Assembly: GCA_964562375.1 (NCBI GenBank)
Contig: CAZLSW010000018.1
Coordinates: 1 to 49,924, forward strand
DNA length: 49,924 nt
Origin: JAJPXC01 sp964562375
GTDB taxonomy: Bacteria > Bacteroidota > Bacteroidia > Bacteroidales > Muribaculaceae
Reading direction: 5' to 3'
The notes below the pieces were generated by a model, which saw only the letters and a list, made by a program, of their open reading frames with translations, did not search any database and had not been told where the DNA came from. Shown here in pieces: positions 23,329 through 32,600 of the stretch. Both the position numbers and the translations under genes were made by a program. The first letter of the stretch is position 1. Each line of letters opens with the position of its first letter.

Positions 23329-25446
23329 ATGAAAAAACTTCTCTCAACTATCTTGCCAGGGATGATTCTGGCGCTCACCGGCTGCGGGGGCTCACAGATG
23401 CCCGTGGCGGTGTCACCCGACGGCTCGCTCGCTTGGCACTTCGACGACAGCGGTGAGGCTCCGGCCTATTACGTCACCCGCGGCAACGACACTATTATCC
23501 CGCGGTCCACGCTGGGCTTCCTCCTCACCGACGGAAGCAAGATCGGCCCCGACATGAAAGTGACGGGCATCAAGCATGAGGAGCATCGCGAGACGTGGGT
23601 GCCCGTGTGGGGCGAGAACGACTCAATCCGCAACGATTACAATCAAATGACGGTGTCGCTGAAAGCTCAGGACGGATTGAGGATGGATGTGGAGGTACGC
23701 GTGTTTGACGACGGCCTCGGTTTCCGCTACGTGTTCCCCGAGAAAGGTGACACAATCCTTGTGGCCGAAGAGCTCACACAATTTGCCATGCCCGGCAACC
23801 TTACTGCCTGGTGGATTCCAGGCGACTACGACACACAGGAGTACGCCTACAACACCACCAAATTGAGCGGTATCCGCGCAGCTAACGACAGCATCGACAA
23901 CTCGGCAAACGTTTCGACCTCAGCGTTCTCTTCGACAGGAGTACAAACTTCGATTCTGCTGCGCCGCGACAGCGACAGCCTGTACATGAATCTCCACGAG
24001 GCAGCGTTGATCGATTACCCAGCCATGCACCTCAACTTGAACGACACCACGATGGTGTTCACCTCGTGGCTTACCCCCGGCATGGAGGTGGAGAAAGCTC
24101 TGATTGCCACACCATTCGCCACGCCTTGGCGCGTAATTATGGTAGGCTCGGCCACCGATATTTTGGCCTGCAACATCGAGTACAACCTCAACGAGCCGTG
24201 CGCCCTCGACGACACCTCCTGGATACACCCCACCAAGTACATGGGCGTATGGTGGGAGATGATCACCGGCAAGACCAACTGGAGCTACACCAACCTCGAC
24301 GATGTTGACCTCGCCACCATCGATTACACCAAGGAGAAACCTCATGGCAAGCACGGAGCCAACAACGCCAACGTGAAACGCTACATCGACTTCGCAGCCG
24401 ACAACGGCTTCCAGGAGCTGTTGATCGAAGGCTGGAACATCGGCTGGGAGGATTGGATCGGCAAGGAGAAGAAATATGTGTTCGACTTCGTTACGCCGTA
24501 TCCCGATTTCGACCTCGATTCCCTCAACGCCTACGCCCACCAGCGTGGAATCAAGCTGATGATGCACCACGAGACATCCGGCTCGGTGGAGAATTACGAG
24601 GCTCACCTCGACACCGCCTACTCGCTGATGAACAAATATGGCTACGACGCGGTGAAGAGCGGCTATGTGGGCAACATTATCGGCAAGAAAGACGGCCGTC
24701 GCGAAACTCATTACTCCCAGCGCATGGTCAACCACTACCTCGACGCCGTGAAGCGCGCGGCACAACACCATATTATGGTCAACGGACACGAGGCTGTACG
24801 TCCCACCGGTCTTGCCCGCACCTACCCCAACCTTGTGGGCAACAAGAGCGCCATGGGCACCGAGTACCGCCAGCATATCCCCACCGATCACGTCACCATC
24901 CTGCCGTTCACGCGCCTCAAGGGTGGCCCGATGGACTTCACCCCGGGCATCTTCACGATGGATATGTCGACATTCGTCCCCGGCTCCCACGACTCCCGCA
25001 TCACCACCGTCGCCAAGGAATTGGGCACATACGTCGTGATGTACTCACCCTTGCAGATGGCTGCCGATATGCCCGAGCATTATCAGAGCAAGATGGACGC
25101 ATTCCAGTTCATCAAGGACGTCCCCGCCGATTGGAGCAAGAGCATTTACCTTGCCGCCGATCCCGGGCAATACATCTTGGCGGCACGCCAGGGTAAGGGC
25201 ACTCAGGATTGGTTCATCGGAGCAGTCAATTCGGAAACTCCCCGCACTCTCGACGTCAACCTGTCGTTCCTGCAGCCCGGAGTCACCTATGAGGCAACGA
25301 TTTACCGTGACGCCTCCGACACCGACGCCTATACCAACCCCGAGACCTACGCCATTGAGCATCAGAAGGTCAACTCCACCACGGTGCTCCCTGTTGCAAT
25401 GGCTCGCGGTGGCGGTTTCGCCATCTCCCTGAAGCCCGTGAATTAG
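23329..25446 (+). CDS. susB: GH97 alpha-glucosidase, SusB-like lipoprotein
   Basis: 705 residues from the ATG at 23329; the in-frame start at 23257 lies inside the promoter. The signal peptide ends in lipobox LTGC. Sequence blocks match Bacteroides SusB closely: EGWNIGWEDW, MMHHETSGSVENYEAH, YDAVKSGYVGNII, GHEAVRPTGL, RTYPNLVGNKSA, ILPFTRL and TPGIF. The three carboxylates used by inverting SusB appear conserved: Glu415 (HHET), Glu488 (GHEA) and Glu512 (GTEY). So it should release glucose from maltooligosaccharides as an inverting, calcium-dependent periplasmic enzyme, finishing the starch breakdown begun by the GH13 protein. Unlike the classical sus locus, no susC/susD is adjacent. Confidence 0.95.
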   Translation: MKKLLSTILPGMILALTGCGGSQMPVAVSPDGSLAWHFDDSGEAPAYYVTRGNDTIIPRSTLGFLLTDGSKIGPDMKVTGIKHEEHRETWVPVWGENDSIRNDYNQMTVSLKAQDGLRMDVEVRVFDDGLGFRYVFPEKGDTILVAEELTQFAMPGNLTAWWIPGDYDTQEYAYNTTKLSGIRAANDSIDNSANVSTSAFSSTGVQTSILLRRDSDSLYMNLHEAALIDYPAMHLNLNDTTMVFTSWLTPGMEVEKALIATPFATPWRVIMVGSATDILACNIEYNLNEPCALDDTSWIHPTKYMGVWWEMITGKTNWSYTNLDDVDLATIDYTKEKPHGKHGANNANVKRYIDFAADNGFQELLIEGWNIGWEDWIGKEKKYVFDFVTPYPDFDLDSLNAYAHQRGIKLMMHHETSGSVENYEAHLDTAYSLMNKYGYDAVKSGYVGNIIGKKDGRRETHYSQRMVNHYLDAVKRAAQHHIMVNGHEAVRPTGLARTYPNLVGNKSAMGTEYRQHIPTDHVTILPFTRLKGGPMDFTPGIFTMDMSTFVPGSHDSRITTVAKELGTYVVMYSPLQMAADMPEHYQSKMDAFQFIKDVPADWSKSIYLAADPGQYILAARQGKGTQDWFIGAVNSETPRTLDVNLSFLQPGVTYEATIYRDASDTDAYTNPETYAIEHQKVNSTTVLPVAMARGGGFAISLKPVN

Positions 25447-25464
25447 ACAAGTGACTTCCCCCAA

Positions 25465-25508
25465 ACGCATTAGGGCGTGGCCGACTATTCGACCACGCCC
25501 TAATGCGT
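25465..25508. terminator. Bidirectional hairpin between convergent genes
   Basis: ACGCATTAGGGCGTGG and CCACGCCCTAATGCGT form a 16-bp near-perfect stem between the GH97 gene and the convergent lipoprotein gene. There is no long T-run on either side. Confidence 0.65.
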
Positions 25509-25544
25509 TACTTTAAGGAGTCGGCTTGCCGATCCTGTGGGTTT

Positions 25545-26051
25545 TTACTTTTTGAGGTTGTTAAGGGCATCCTTGGCCTGGCTGGCGGCGTCCTTCACAT
25601 TCTGGGCGGCATCAGATACGCCCTGCTTAGCGGCGTCAACTTTATCCTTGGCGTCGGCTGCGGCGTCCTTAACCTCCTGAGTCTTTTCCTCAATGGCTTT
25701 TTCCTTGGCCTCGGCTGCGCTCTTGATCGAGTCAACGTCGGCGGTTGCGGTCTCGAGGGTAGAGGTCAGGTCGGGGAACTTGGCCTTAACAGCGTCTTTC
25801 ACTTTGGCGATGTAGTCCTTGGCTTCCTGATACTTGCCTTCGTCGGCGAGTTTCTGGGCATAAGCGGTGGCCTCGTCAATCAGGCTCTGTGCTTGCTCCT
25901 GGGTGGTGGCCGAGTCGATCTTCACGTCGAGGGGATCGGCGGCTTCTACAGCCAGTGAATCGGCCTCCTTGGAGGCTTCACTACTACCACAAGATGAGAA
26001 TGCGCCTACGGCTGCTACAGCCACTGCGAAAGATAAGATAAGCTTTTTCAT
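25545..26051 (-). CDS. Coiled-coil lipoprotein with LEA/apolipoprotein-like repeats
   Basis: 168 residues. The signal peptide ends in lipobox FSSC (Cys about residue 21). The remainder is entirely helical, rich in Ala, Lys, Asp and Glu, with 11-residue style repeats such as VKDAAADAKDKVDAAKQGVS and DAAQNVKDAASQAKDAL. This resembles LEA group 3 proteins and YtxH/apolipoprotein-like helices. Likely a periplasmic or outer-membrane-anchored amphipathic rod with a structural or stress role; the precise function is unknown. It stands downstream of the nqr operon but is separated from it by a ~180-nt region containing a palindromic repeat. Confidence 0.75.
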   Translation of the reverse strand: MKKLILSFAVAVAAVGAFSSCGSSEASKEADSLAVEAADPLDVKIDSATTQEQAQSLIDEATAYAQKLADEGKYQEAKDYIAKVKDAVKAKFPDLTSTLETATADVDSIKSAAEAKEKAIEEKTQEVKDAAADAKDKVDAAKQGVSDAAQNVKDAASQAKDALNNLKK

Positions 26052-26197
26052 AATCCTTTGTAAAATTGAAACTACTTTTAGATTGAAACAATATCAAATA
26101 GTATAACAACGCAACTCGGGAAAAAGTTTTCCCTCGGTTAGGAAGGAGGTCGCGCCGTGCCGGCGGGACATTTTTCTGTCGAGGCGGAGCACCTTGG

Positions 26198-26222
26198 CTG
26201 TCGGGCCGACACGGCCCGACTT
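26198..26222. repeat. Single REP-like palindrome after nqrF
   Basis: TGTCGGGCCGACACGGCCCG with AC is a palindrome of the same family as the array at 38667-38900 (GTCGGGCCG-nnn-CGGCCCGAC). It lies just past the nqrF stop and could act as its terminator. Confidence 0.7.
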
Positions 26223-26231
26223 CCTGCCTGA

Positions 26232-27533
26232 TTAGCCGCCGAAGTTGTCGTAGTGGATGTTCTCCGGCTCTACGCCGAGCGAGTCGAGCATGTTGTTGAC
26301 TGCGGCGCTCATCGGGCCGGGACCGCACATATAGTACTCAATGTCCTCGGGAGCGGGATGGTCCTTGAGGTAGGTGTCGTAGATCACCTGATGGACGAAA
26401 CCGGGGGTGTACTTCACGCCGGCGGCGTCGGCTGCCGGGTCGGGGCGGTCGAGGGCGAGGTGGAACTTGAAGTTGGGGAACTCCTTCTCAAGCTGCAAGA
26501 AGTCGTCGAGGTAGAACACCTCGTTCAACGCTCGTGCGCCGTAGAAGTAGTTCATCACACGGTCGGTGGTCTTCAACGTCTTGGTCATGTGCATGATTTG
26601 GGCACGCAGGGGAGCCATGCCGGCGCCGCCACCGATCCACATCATCTCATTCTTGGTATTGAAGATGGGGTGGAAGTCGCCGTAAGGGCCACTCATACGC
26701 ACCTTGTCACCGGGCTTCAGCGTGAAGATGTAGCTCGAGGCGATGCCAGGCATCACGTCCTGGAAGCCCACCTGCGGTTTCGGCTTGAACGGTGGCGTGG
26801 CGATGCGCACGGTCAACATGATGCGGTCGCCCTCAGCGGGATAGTTGGCCATGGAGTAAGCGCGCACGGTGGTCTCCGTGTTCTTGCACTTGAGGCCGAA
26901 CAATCCGAATTTCTCCCAAGCGGGAAGGTACTCTGGACCGATCAACGACTTGTCGATATCCTTGTCATAGTCCATCTCGTAGGGCGGAATCTTGATTTGA
27001 GCGTAGGAACCGGGGATGAAGTTCATGTGCTCGCCCGGAGGTAGGGCCACAATGAACTCCTTGATAAAGGTGGCGACATTCTTGTTGGAGATTACCTCGC
27101 ACTCCCATTCCTTGATGTCGAGGATCGACTCGGGAACGCCCACTTTCATGTCCTCTTTCACCTTCACCTGGCAGCCGAGACGCCAATGGTTTTGCATCTC
27201 CTTGCGAGTGAAGTGAACGGCCTCGGTGGGAAGGATGTCGCCCCCACCCTCAAACACTTGGCAACGGCACTGAGCGCAGCTGCCCTTGCCGCCACAAGCC
27301 GACGGCAGGAAGATGTTTTGGTCGGCGAAAGTCGACAACAGGCTCTTGCCCGACTCGGCCTCGATTTTCTTCGACTCGTTCAGGGTGATGGTTACCTTGC
27401 CCGAGTGAACCAGGTAATGCTTGGCCACGAGCAACACAGCCACAAGCAACAGCGTGATCAACAGGAAGAATCCCACGCCGGAAAGCACTGTGGGCCACAT
27501 TTCGGCCATTAATATGATGCTTGAAATAGTCAT
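26232..27533 (-). CDS. nqrF: Na+-translocating NADH:quinone reductase subunit F
   Basis: 433 residues; the NADH-oxidising subunit. One N-terminal membrane helix (residues ~12-38) is followed by a 2Fe-2S ferredoxin domain with CGGKGSCAQC near residues 78-88 and a downstream Cys (LGCQV), then an FAD domain (RAYSMANYP, residues ~210) and an NADH-binding domain (WIGGGAGMAPLR, MCGPGPM). It takes electrons from NADH and passes them through FAD and the Fe-S cluster into the Nqr complex, driving sodium export. It is the last gene of nqrABCDEF, 6 nt after nqrE. Confidence 0.97.
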   Translation of the reverse strand: MTISSIILMAEMWPTVLSGVGFFLLITLLLVAVLLVAKHYLVHSGKVTITLNESKKIEAESGKSLLSTFADQNIFLPSACGGKGSCAQCRCQVFEGGGDILPTEAVHFTRKEMQNHWRLGCQVKVKEDMKVGVPESILDIKEWECEVISNKNVATFIKEFIVALPPGEHMNFIPGSYAQIKIPPYEMDYDKDIDKSLIGPEYLPAWEKFGLFGLKCKNTETTVRAYSMANYPAEGDRIMLTVRIATPPFKPKPQVGFQDVMPGIASSYIFTLKPGDKVRMSGPYGDFHPIFNTKNEMMWIGGGAGMAPLRAQIMHMTKTLKTTDRVMNYFYGARALNEVFYLDDFLQLEKEFPNFKFHLALDRPDPAADAAGVKYTPGFVHQVIYDTYLKDHPAPEDIEYYMCGPGPMSAAVNNMLDSLGVEPENIHYDNFGG

Positions 27534-27539
27534 AGTCTA

Positions 27540-28157
27540 TCAAATTTTAATGCCTAAGAAGCTCATGAAGGCGATACCCATCAAGGCGGTGATAATGAAA
27601 GTGATACCTATTCCTTTGAGCGGACCTGGGACGTTGCTGTATTGAGCCACGCGCTCGCGTATTGCCGCAATGGCCACGATGGCAAGCAACCAGCCGATAC
27701 CCCAGCCTCCGCCGGCGCAGATTGCCGTGACGATGCTCGGAAAATCGCGCTGCTGCATGAACAGCGAGCCGCCAAGAATAGCGCAGTTTACGGCGATAAG
27801 TGGCAGGAAGATTCCCAGCGACGAGTAGAGGGCCGGAGAGAATTTCTCGACCGTCATCTCCACCAATTGTGTCATCGACGCGATCACGGCGATGAACATT
27901 ATCAGCGACAGGAAGCTCAGGTCGACATTGGCGAAGTCCTCGCCGAGCCACCGAAGGGCGCCGTCCGAGAGAACGTAGGTTTGCAGCAAGTAGTTGATAG
28001 GCAGCGTGATTACCAGCATGAAGGTGACAGCCACGCCTAGGCCAAACGCCGTTTTGACGTTCTTCGACACGGCCAAGAAAGAGCACATGCCCAAGAAGTA
28101 GGCGAATATCATGTTGTCGACGAAAATCGACCGTATGAATATGTTGAAATTTTCCAT
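27540..28157 (-). CDS. nqrE: Na+-translocating NADH:quinone reductase subunit E
   Basis: 205 residues, six membrane helices. The start MENFNIFIRSIFVDNMIFAY and the later VNCAILGGSLFMQQRDF are highly conserved in NqrE; the Cys in VNCAILGG is one of the ligands of the membrane-buried Fe centre shared with NqrD. It is homologous to NqrD and RnfA in inverted topology, and placed between nqrD and nqrF. Confidence 0.97.
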   Translation of the reverse strand: MENFNIFIRSIFVDNMIFAYFLGMCSFLAVSKNVKTAFGLGVAVTFMLVITLPINYLLQTYVLSDGALRWLGEDFANVDLSFLSLIMFIAVIASMTQLVEMTVEKFSPALYSSLGIFLPLIAVNCAILGGSLFMQQRDFPSIVTAICAGGGWGIGWLLAIVAIAAIRERVAQYSNVPGPLKGIGITFIITALMGIAFMSFLGIKI

Positions 28158-28179
28158 TGTTCAGGCTTTCTTCTGTGGG

Positions 28180-28809
28180 TTATTGTTTCTCTTGGAGGTC
28201 GGGGTTGAAAATACGCTGCACCCAGATGATGCAGGCCACCACGATGAGGGCCATCGGAGGCAGAATCATCAGACCATTGTTGACGTATCCGGCGTCGTAG
28301 CACCATTGGGGAATCACCTGCACGCCAAAGAACGTGCCGCTGCCGAGCAACTCACGGAAGAAGGCCACGATAATCAAGATGATCGCATAGCCGATGCCGT
28401 TGCCCACGCCGTCGAGGAACGCCGGCCACGGCTTGTTGCCCATGGCAAACGCCTCAAGGCGTCCCATGAGGATACAGTTGGTGATAATCAAGCCGATGAA
28501 CACCGAAAGCTGCACCGACACGTCGTAGGCGTAAGCCTTTAGCAACTGGTTGACAATCACCACCAGGCCAGCCACAACGACCAGCTGGACGATAATACGG
28601 ATGTTGGTGGGGATAGTGTTGCGCAGCAACGATATGATGACGTTGGCGAAGGCCAGCACGGCGATTACCGAGAGGCCCATCACGCAAGCCGGCTCCAATT
28701 TCGCCGTGACCGCCAGCACCGAGCAGATGCCCAGCACTTGCACAACCACGGGATTGTTCTTGGAGAACGGGTTGAAAAATACGCTTTTGTAATCTACTTT
28801 CTCGGCCAT
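28180..28809 (-). CDS. nqrD: Na+-translocating NADH:quinone reductase subunit D
   Basis: 209 residues with six hydrophobic helices. Typical blocks: FFNPFSKNNPVVVQVLGICS near the N-terminus and IITNCILMGRLEAFA, the latter with the Cys that ligates the intramembrane Fe centre together with NqrE. The start is 2 nt after the nqrC stop, implying tight coupling. Confidence 0.97.
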   Translation of the reverse strand: MAEKVDYKSVFFNPFSKNNPVVVQVLGICSVLAVTAKLEPACVMGLSVIAVLAFANVIISLLRNTIPTNIRIIVQLVVVAGLVVIVNQLLKAYAYDVSVQLSVFIGLIITNCILMGRLEAFAMGNKPWPAFLDGVGNGIGYAIILIIVAFFRELLGSGTFFGVQVIPQWCYDAGYVNNGLMILPPMALIVVACIIWVQRIFNPDLQEKQ

Positions 28810-28811
28810 GA

Positions 28812-29519
28812 TTATTTGGTGCTTAGAGTTTGTAGGAATGCTTGATAAGGCTCGAGGCAGTTGGAGAGCATCGAGCTCACGCCCTTGGAGGTGATGGTGC
28901 CACCCGAGATGCCGTCTACATAGTCGGCGCCGTCGGCCGGGGCCACTCCTCCTTTAACAACCTCGATGGGCAGGAACTTACCGTCCTTGAACACCTGCTT
29001 GCCCTCGAATTGCGAGGAGAAGGCGGGTTTCTCAATCTCGGCTCCCAGGCCAGGGGTCTCGCTCTCGTGAGCGAAGTAGGCTCCGTAGATGGTGCTACCG
29101 TCGCTGTTGAACGACACATAGCCCCAAATCGGACCCCAAAGACCGGCCCCGTAAAGCGGAATGATATACTTGACATCGCCCTCCGAGAGTGTGCACACGT
29201 AGACGGGAAGCTCGCGCTTGTCCATGTCGGCGATCTTGCTCTGCACGGCCACATTCACCGAGAAGGCGTCCTCGCCAATCTTCTCGCCCTTCTCGTTAAC
29301 CACGAGCTGCGAGGTGATGTATTTGTCGAAATCCGATACAATCTGTCCCTTTTCGGGGGTGATGAGCACCGACGCGAGAATCTGCTTCATCTTGTCGGCG
29401 TTGGCGTTCTCGATCTGCTTGGGTTTCAAGCCCATGGCAGTGAATGCCAGCGCGGCGCCCACTACAATCACCAGTACGATGATGTAGACAACGGTGTAGA
29501 CGTTACTTTGCTTGTTCAT
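28812..29519 (-). CDS. nqrC: Na+-translocating NADH:quinone reductase subunit C
   Basis: 235 residues. One N-terminal membrane anchor (residues ~8-30) and a periplasmic flavin domain. DGISGGTITSKGV near the C-terminus is the flavinylation site; Thr208 should carry covalent FMN, attached by ApbE (not in this window). LWGPIWGYVSF is another family block. It overlaps nqrB by one nucleotide. Confidence 0.96.
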   Translation of the reverse strand: MNKQSNVYTVVYIIVLVIVVGAALAFTAMGLKPKQIENANADKMKQILASVLITPEKGQIVSDFDKYITSQLVVNEKGEKIGEDAFSVNVAVQSKIADMDKRELPVYVCTLSEGDVKYIIPLYGAGLWGPIWGYVSFNSDGSTIYGAYFAHESETPGLGAEIEKPAFSSQFEGKQVFKDGKFLPIEVVKGGVAPADGADYVDGISGGTITSKGVSSMLSNCLEPYQAFLQTLSTK

Positions 29520-30721
29520 TACTTGGTGGCTTTAAGGCGCGCGGCGCGGCGGTTAATATTCGTTTGTACTACACACCAGTCGATCAGCGGTGCGAAGGCG
29601 TTCATCAGCAGCACTGCCAGCATGGCGCCCTCGGGGTATCCGTTGTTGTACACGCGGATGAGAATTGCGATCACGCCGATCAAGAAGCCGTAGATGTACT
29701 TGCCCACGTTGGTGCGGCAAGCGGTCACCGGGTCGGTGGCCATGAACACGGCCGCAAAGGCGAATCCGCCCAAGCAGAATTGCTGCCAGATGGTGAGATA
29801 AGAGGCCGGATAGGTGGGCGTCGCGCAGGCGTGAGCGATGAGGCTCATTATGGCTCCACCGGCGAATACCGAGAGGATGATTCTCCACGAGGCGATACCG
29901 GCCAACATCAGGATAGCCGCACCGATGAAGATGCACAACGTGGAGGTCTCACCGAACGAACCGGGAATCAAGCCCAAGAAGCAATGCCAGTCGCTGAGGT
30001 GCTGACCCACGATGTCGACCAATTGCGCTCCCGGCTCACCGGTTGCTACCTGTCCCAGCGGGGTTGCGCCCGTGAAGCCGTCGGCAACAGTGCCTCCCAA
30101 GCCGCAGATAGGCTCGGTGGGCACAAACACCTTGTCGCCCGACATGCTCGCCGGGTAGGCGAAGAACAGGAACGCGCGGGTCACCAGCGCCACATTAAAG
30201 ATATTATAGCCAGTGCCACCGAACACCTCCTTGACGAAAATCACCGAGAAGGCGGTGGCCACAGCGATCATCCACAGAGGGGTCTCGATCGGGCAAATCA
30301 TCGGGATCAAGATACCGGTGACGAGGAATCCCTCCTGGATCTCCTCGTTACGCCACTGGGCGACGATAAACTCGATGCCGAGGCCCACGACGTAGCTTAC
30401 GATGATACGCGGCAACACAGCCAGGAAGCCGTAAAGAAGGAGTTCCCAGAAGGGGAAATTCGTGGCGCCGCTGGCCAGCCAATGCTGATAACCAGCGTTG
30501 TACATGCCGAACAGCAAGCAGGGCATCAGCGCCATCACCACGATAATCATCGTGCGCTTGGAGTCCATGCGGTCGTGAATGTGTACCCCGGAGCTGGAGG
30601 TGGTGTTGGGTGTGAACAGGAATGTCTCAAACCCATCGTAGACCGACCGCAACGCGTGCAGTCGTCCTCCCGGCTCAAAGTTGGGCTTCACGCGATCTAA
30701 ATATTTGCGTAACGCTTTCAC
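29519..30721 (-). CDS. nqrB: Na+-translocating NADH:quinone reductase subunit B
   Basis: 400 residues, about ten membrane helices; the main sodium-translocating subunit. FTGATPLG contains Thr220, the expected covalent FMN site. Other blocks: FGGTGYNIFN, FFAYPASMSGD and FMATDPVTACRTNVGKYIYG. A 146-nt gap separates it from nqrA, unusual in this otherwise compact operon, and holds simple repeats (see the repeat entry at 30732-30800). Confidence 0.97.
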   Translation of the reverse strand: MKALRKYLDRVKPNFEPGGRLHALRSVYDGFETFLFTPNTTSSSGVHIHDRMDSKRTMIIVVMALMPCLLFGMYNAGYQHWLASGATNFPFWELLLYGFLAVLPRIIVSYVVGLGIEFIVAQWRNEEIQEGFLVTGILIPMICPIETPLWMIAVATAFSVIFVKEVFGGTGYNIFNVALVTRAFLFFAYPASMSGDKVFVPTEPICGLGGTVADGFTGATPLGQVATGEPGAQLVDIVGQHLSDWHCFLGLIPGSFGETSTLCIFIGAAILMLAGIASWRIILSVFAGGAIMSLIAHACATPTYPASYLTIWQQFCLGGFAFAAVFMATDPVTACRTNVGKYIYGFLIGVIAILIRVYNNGYPEGAMLAVLLMNAFAPLIDWCVVQTNINRRAARLKATK

Positions 30722-30731
30722 TTGTATTTAT

Positions 30732-30800
30732 TTGGTTTTCAGTTTTCAGTTTTTCAGTTTTCAGTTTCGATGAAAATCGAGTGAAATCGAGAGATATCGA
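30732..30800 (-). repeat. Simple repeats in the nqrA-nqrB spacer
   Basis: On the minus strand: several ACTGAAA/ACTGAAAA units (7-8 bp), preceded by TTTCAYTCGAT-like units. The spacer has no gene. The repeat ends GAAAACCAAATA just before nqrB, close to the GAAACCAAATA ending the heptamer repeat ahead of exbB. Confidence 0.6.
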
Positions 30801-30867
30801 ATGAAATCATCCCCAAGACGGTTCACCCTGCACTGTGAAATGTGCAATATGAAATATGCAATATTCA

Positions 30868-32208
30868 TTAGCTCAACTCTTTCTTTAGGTAATCGAGGCC
30901 TTCGCGCACGATTTGCTGCAGGGGGAGCTTGGAGGTGTCGACGTATTCCGCCATAGCGAAATCCTCGGGTGCCACCTCGTAGATGCCCAGGGCCTCCATG
31001 CGGTCGATGTCCTTGGCGATGATAGCTTTAATAAGGTATTCGGCCATGATGTCCATGGGGATCATCTTGTCGTACTCGCCCGACATGATCATAGCCCTGC
31101 GGCCTCCCATGATACGAGCGTCGGGAGCCGCCGGACGCTTCAGGAAGTGGCCCAAGAAGGAACGGCTTACGCTTTGCGCCTTGGGAGAAAGCGATGCCCA
31201 GCCCATGAACTCGGCCACGTCGTCCCCCTCGGGAATCACCGTCACTTGGCGATAAGGGAAACGCAAGTACCCGTCCTCGGGAATCTTGACGCCCGTGAGG
31301 ACGTTGCCGGCGATAATGCGGTGATGGCGTCCGTCGTCCTTGACCAAGCCCTCGAGCAGAGGGGCTACATCGGCGCCGATAAGAGTGGTGACTAGTTGGG
31401 GATCGGAGAGCTCCGAGCCGGTCATGGCAACCAATGTGTGCATCGGTACAGCTCCTGTCAACATATACTCGCCAATACGCTCCAAGGTGACAATATCCAA
31501 GCCCCAGACGGTCTCGCCCTTGTTGACTGGCTTGACGTTGGCCATGAGCACTCCCACGTTGCCCGAGGGATGCGGGCCTTTTACGTCAACCATCTCGGCG
31601 CCAGGGATGTCCTTGAGCGATTCGCCGTTGCGACGCGAGATATACACCTTGCCGGCGGTGAGTTTCTGGAGCGCCTCCACTCCCTTGGCCAATTCTTTTT
31701 CCTTGCCGTTGACCGCCTGGGCCAAGTCGGGAGCAAGGGGAGCGGAGTCAAACCCCGTGACGAAAATGTCGCGGGGAGCGGCTTCCACGTCAGGCACCAC
31801 GTCATAGGGGCGCTGACGCAACATTGCCCACAGGCCGGAGGCCAACAGGGCTGCCTTTACATCGTCGGCCGACGCTTGTGCGGGTACTTTGGCGGAGGGC
31901 TTGCCGGCGTACGGGTCGACCTCGACCACCACGCGCTCAAGCTTGCGACGGGCGCCTCGGATAATCTCCTTGACGGTACCCGAAGCTGGGGATGCTATTT
32001 TGATCTCGGGGTGCCACTTGTCGGTAAGCAGGGGTTGACCCGCCTCTACCTTGTCGCCCTCGGCCACCGCCAATTTCGGGGTGATTCCGGGAAAATCGTC
32101 GGGCACCACGGCCACGCGGTCGACAGTCACCAATCGAGGCTCACCCTGCCGGGCTGCCCCTTGGAGGCACAAATCCAATCCTTTGTTGAGTGATAAATTT
32201 AGGCTCAT
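30868..32208 (-). CDS. nqrA: Na+-translocating NADH:quinone reductase subunit A
   Basis: 446 residues from the ATG at 32206-32208 (MSLNLSLNKGLDL), the conserved NqrA start; upstream in-frame codons to 32280 overlap the promoter and are not family-like. The N-terminal lipoyl-like domain is followed by a Rnf/Nqr beta-grasp region; blocks include GWDIVT-like WGLDIVTLERIGEY and LGHFLKRPAAPD. A soluble ubiquinone/menaquinone-associated subunit lacking its own cofactor. First gene of nqrABCDEF. Confidence 0.96.
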   Translation of the reverse strand: MSLNLSLNKGLDLCLQGAARQGEPRLVTVDRVAVVPDDFPGITPKLAVAEGDKVEAGQPLLTDKWHPEIKIASPASGTVKEIIRGARRKLERVVVEVDPYAGKPSAKVPAQASADDVKAALLASGLWAMLRQRPYDVVPDVEAAPRDIFVTGFDSAPLAPDLAQAVNGKEKELAKGVEALQKLTAGKVYISRRNGESLKDIPGAEMVDVKGPHPSGNVGVLMANVKPVNKGETVWGLDIVTLERIGEYMLTGAVPMHTLVAMTGSELSDPQLVTTLIGADVAPLLEGLVKDDGRHHRIIAGNVLTGVKIPEDGYLRFPYRQVTVIPEGDDVAEFMGWASLSPKAQSVSRSFLGHFLKRPAAPDARIMGGRRAMIMSGEYDKMIPMDIMAEYLIKAIIAKDIDRMEALGIYEVAPEDFAMAEYVDTSKLPLQQIVREGLDYLKKELS

Positions 32209-32235
32209 GAGGGATTTTTTAATTTTTAACGAGTG

Positions 32236-32263
32236 CAAAGTTACCGATTTAATTTTTAACAAA
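32236..32263 (-). promoter_or_regulatory. Promoter of the nqr operon
   Basis: On the minus strand TTTG (32263-32260) and TAACTTTG (32243-32236) are separated by 16 nt, a little short but with both boxes perfect. It predicts transcription ~20 nt before the nqrA ATG. Confidence 0.6.
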
Positions 32264-32280
32264 GCGCGTTTTTCCTCCAC

Positions 32281-32568
32281 TTTTTTATTTTTACCCCTCT
32301 GAATCCCCCATTTCCCCCGTGAATGCCCCCATCCCCCCTATTCCTTTCCACCTCCTCTCTCCCAGCAAGCCACCGTGCCCCGCGGTTCGCCGGGGTGGCC
32401 CCCTCCCCCCTTTTCCTCCTTTAAAATCTTATGCCCCTTAATCATCCCCCTTAACTCCATTATATGTTCTGCGACATAATTTTAGAATATGAAAGTTAAG
32501 AATTTTGTCACCCTTGGGCTACAAAACGGCCCGCAATGGATAATTTTAAAAATTTTGACACTACAAAA
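32281..32568. other. Non-coding divergent region between nqrA and exbB
   Basis: The left part is extremely pyrimidine-rich (runs of C4-C6 with T) with a CCACCGTGCCCCGCGG/GGGGTGG hairpin (about 32373-32401). The right part is AT-rich with several AATTTT words. No gene is supported. Confidence 0.5.
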
Positions 32569-32569
32569 T

Positions 32570-32600
32570 TTTGATAATTGAAAAATCAGCCCTAATTTTG
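32570..32600 (+). promoter_or_regulatory. Promoter of the exbB-exbD-exbD-tonB operon
   Basis: TTTG (32570-32573), 19 nt, TAATTTTG (32593-32600): a full consensus match. The leader to the exbB ATG at 32936 would be ~330 nt, unusually long, and contains the heptamer repeat. Confidence 0.65.

Noticed and set aside
23920..24990. Minus-strand open frame opposite the GH97 gene
   Set aside because: The GH97 protein is conserved along its length, and the antisense product has no domain or start context.
29564..30700. Long plus-strand open frame opposite nqrB
   Set aside because: Antisense shadow of a conserved membrane protein gene; GC-rich codon usage alone keeps it open.
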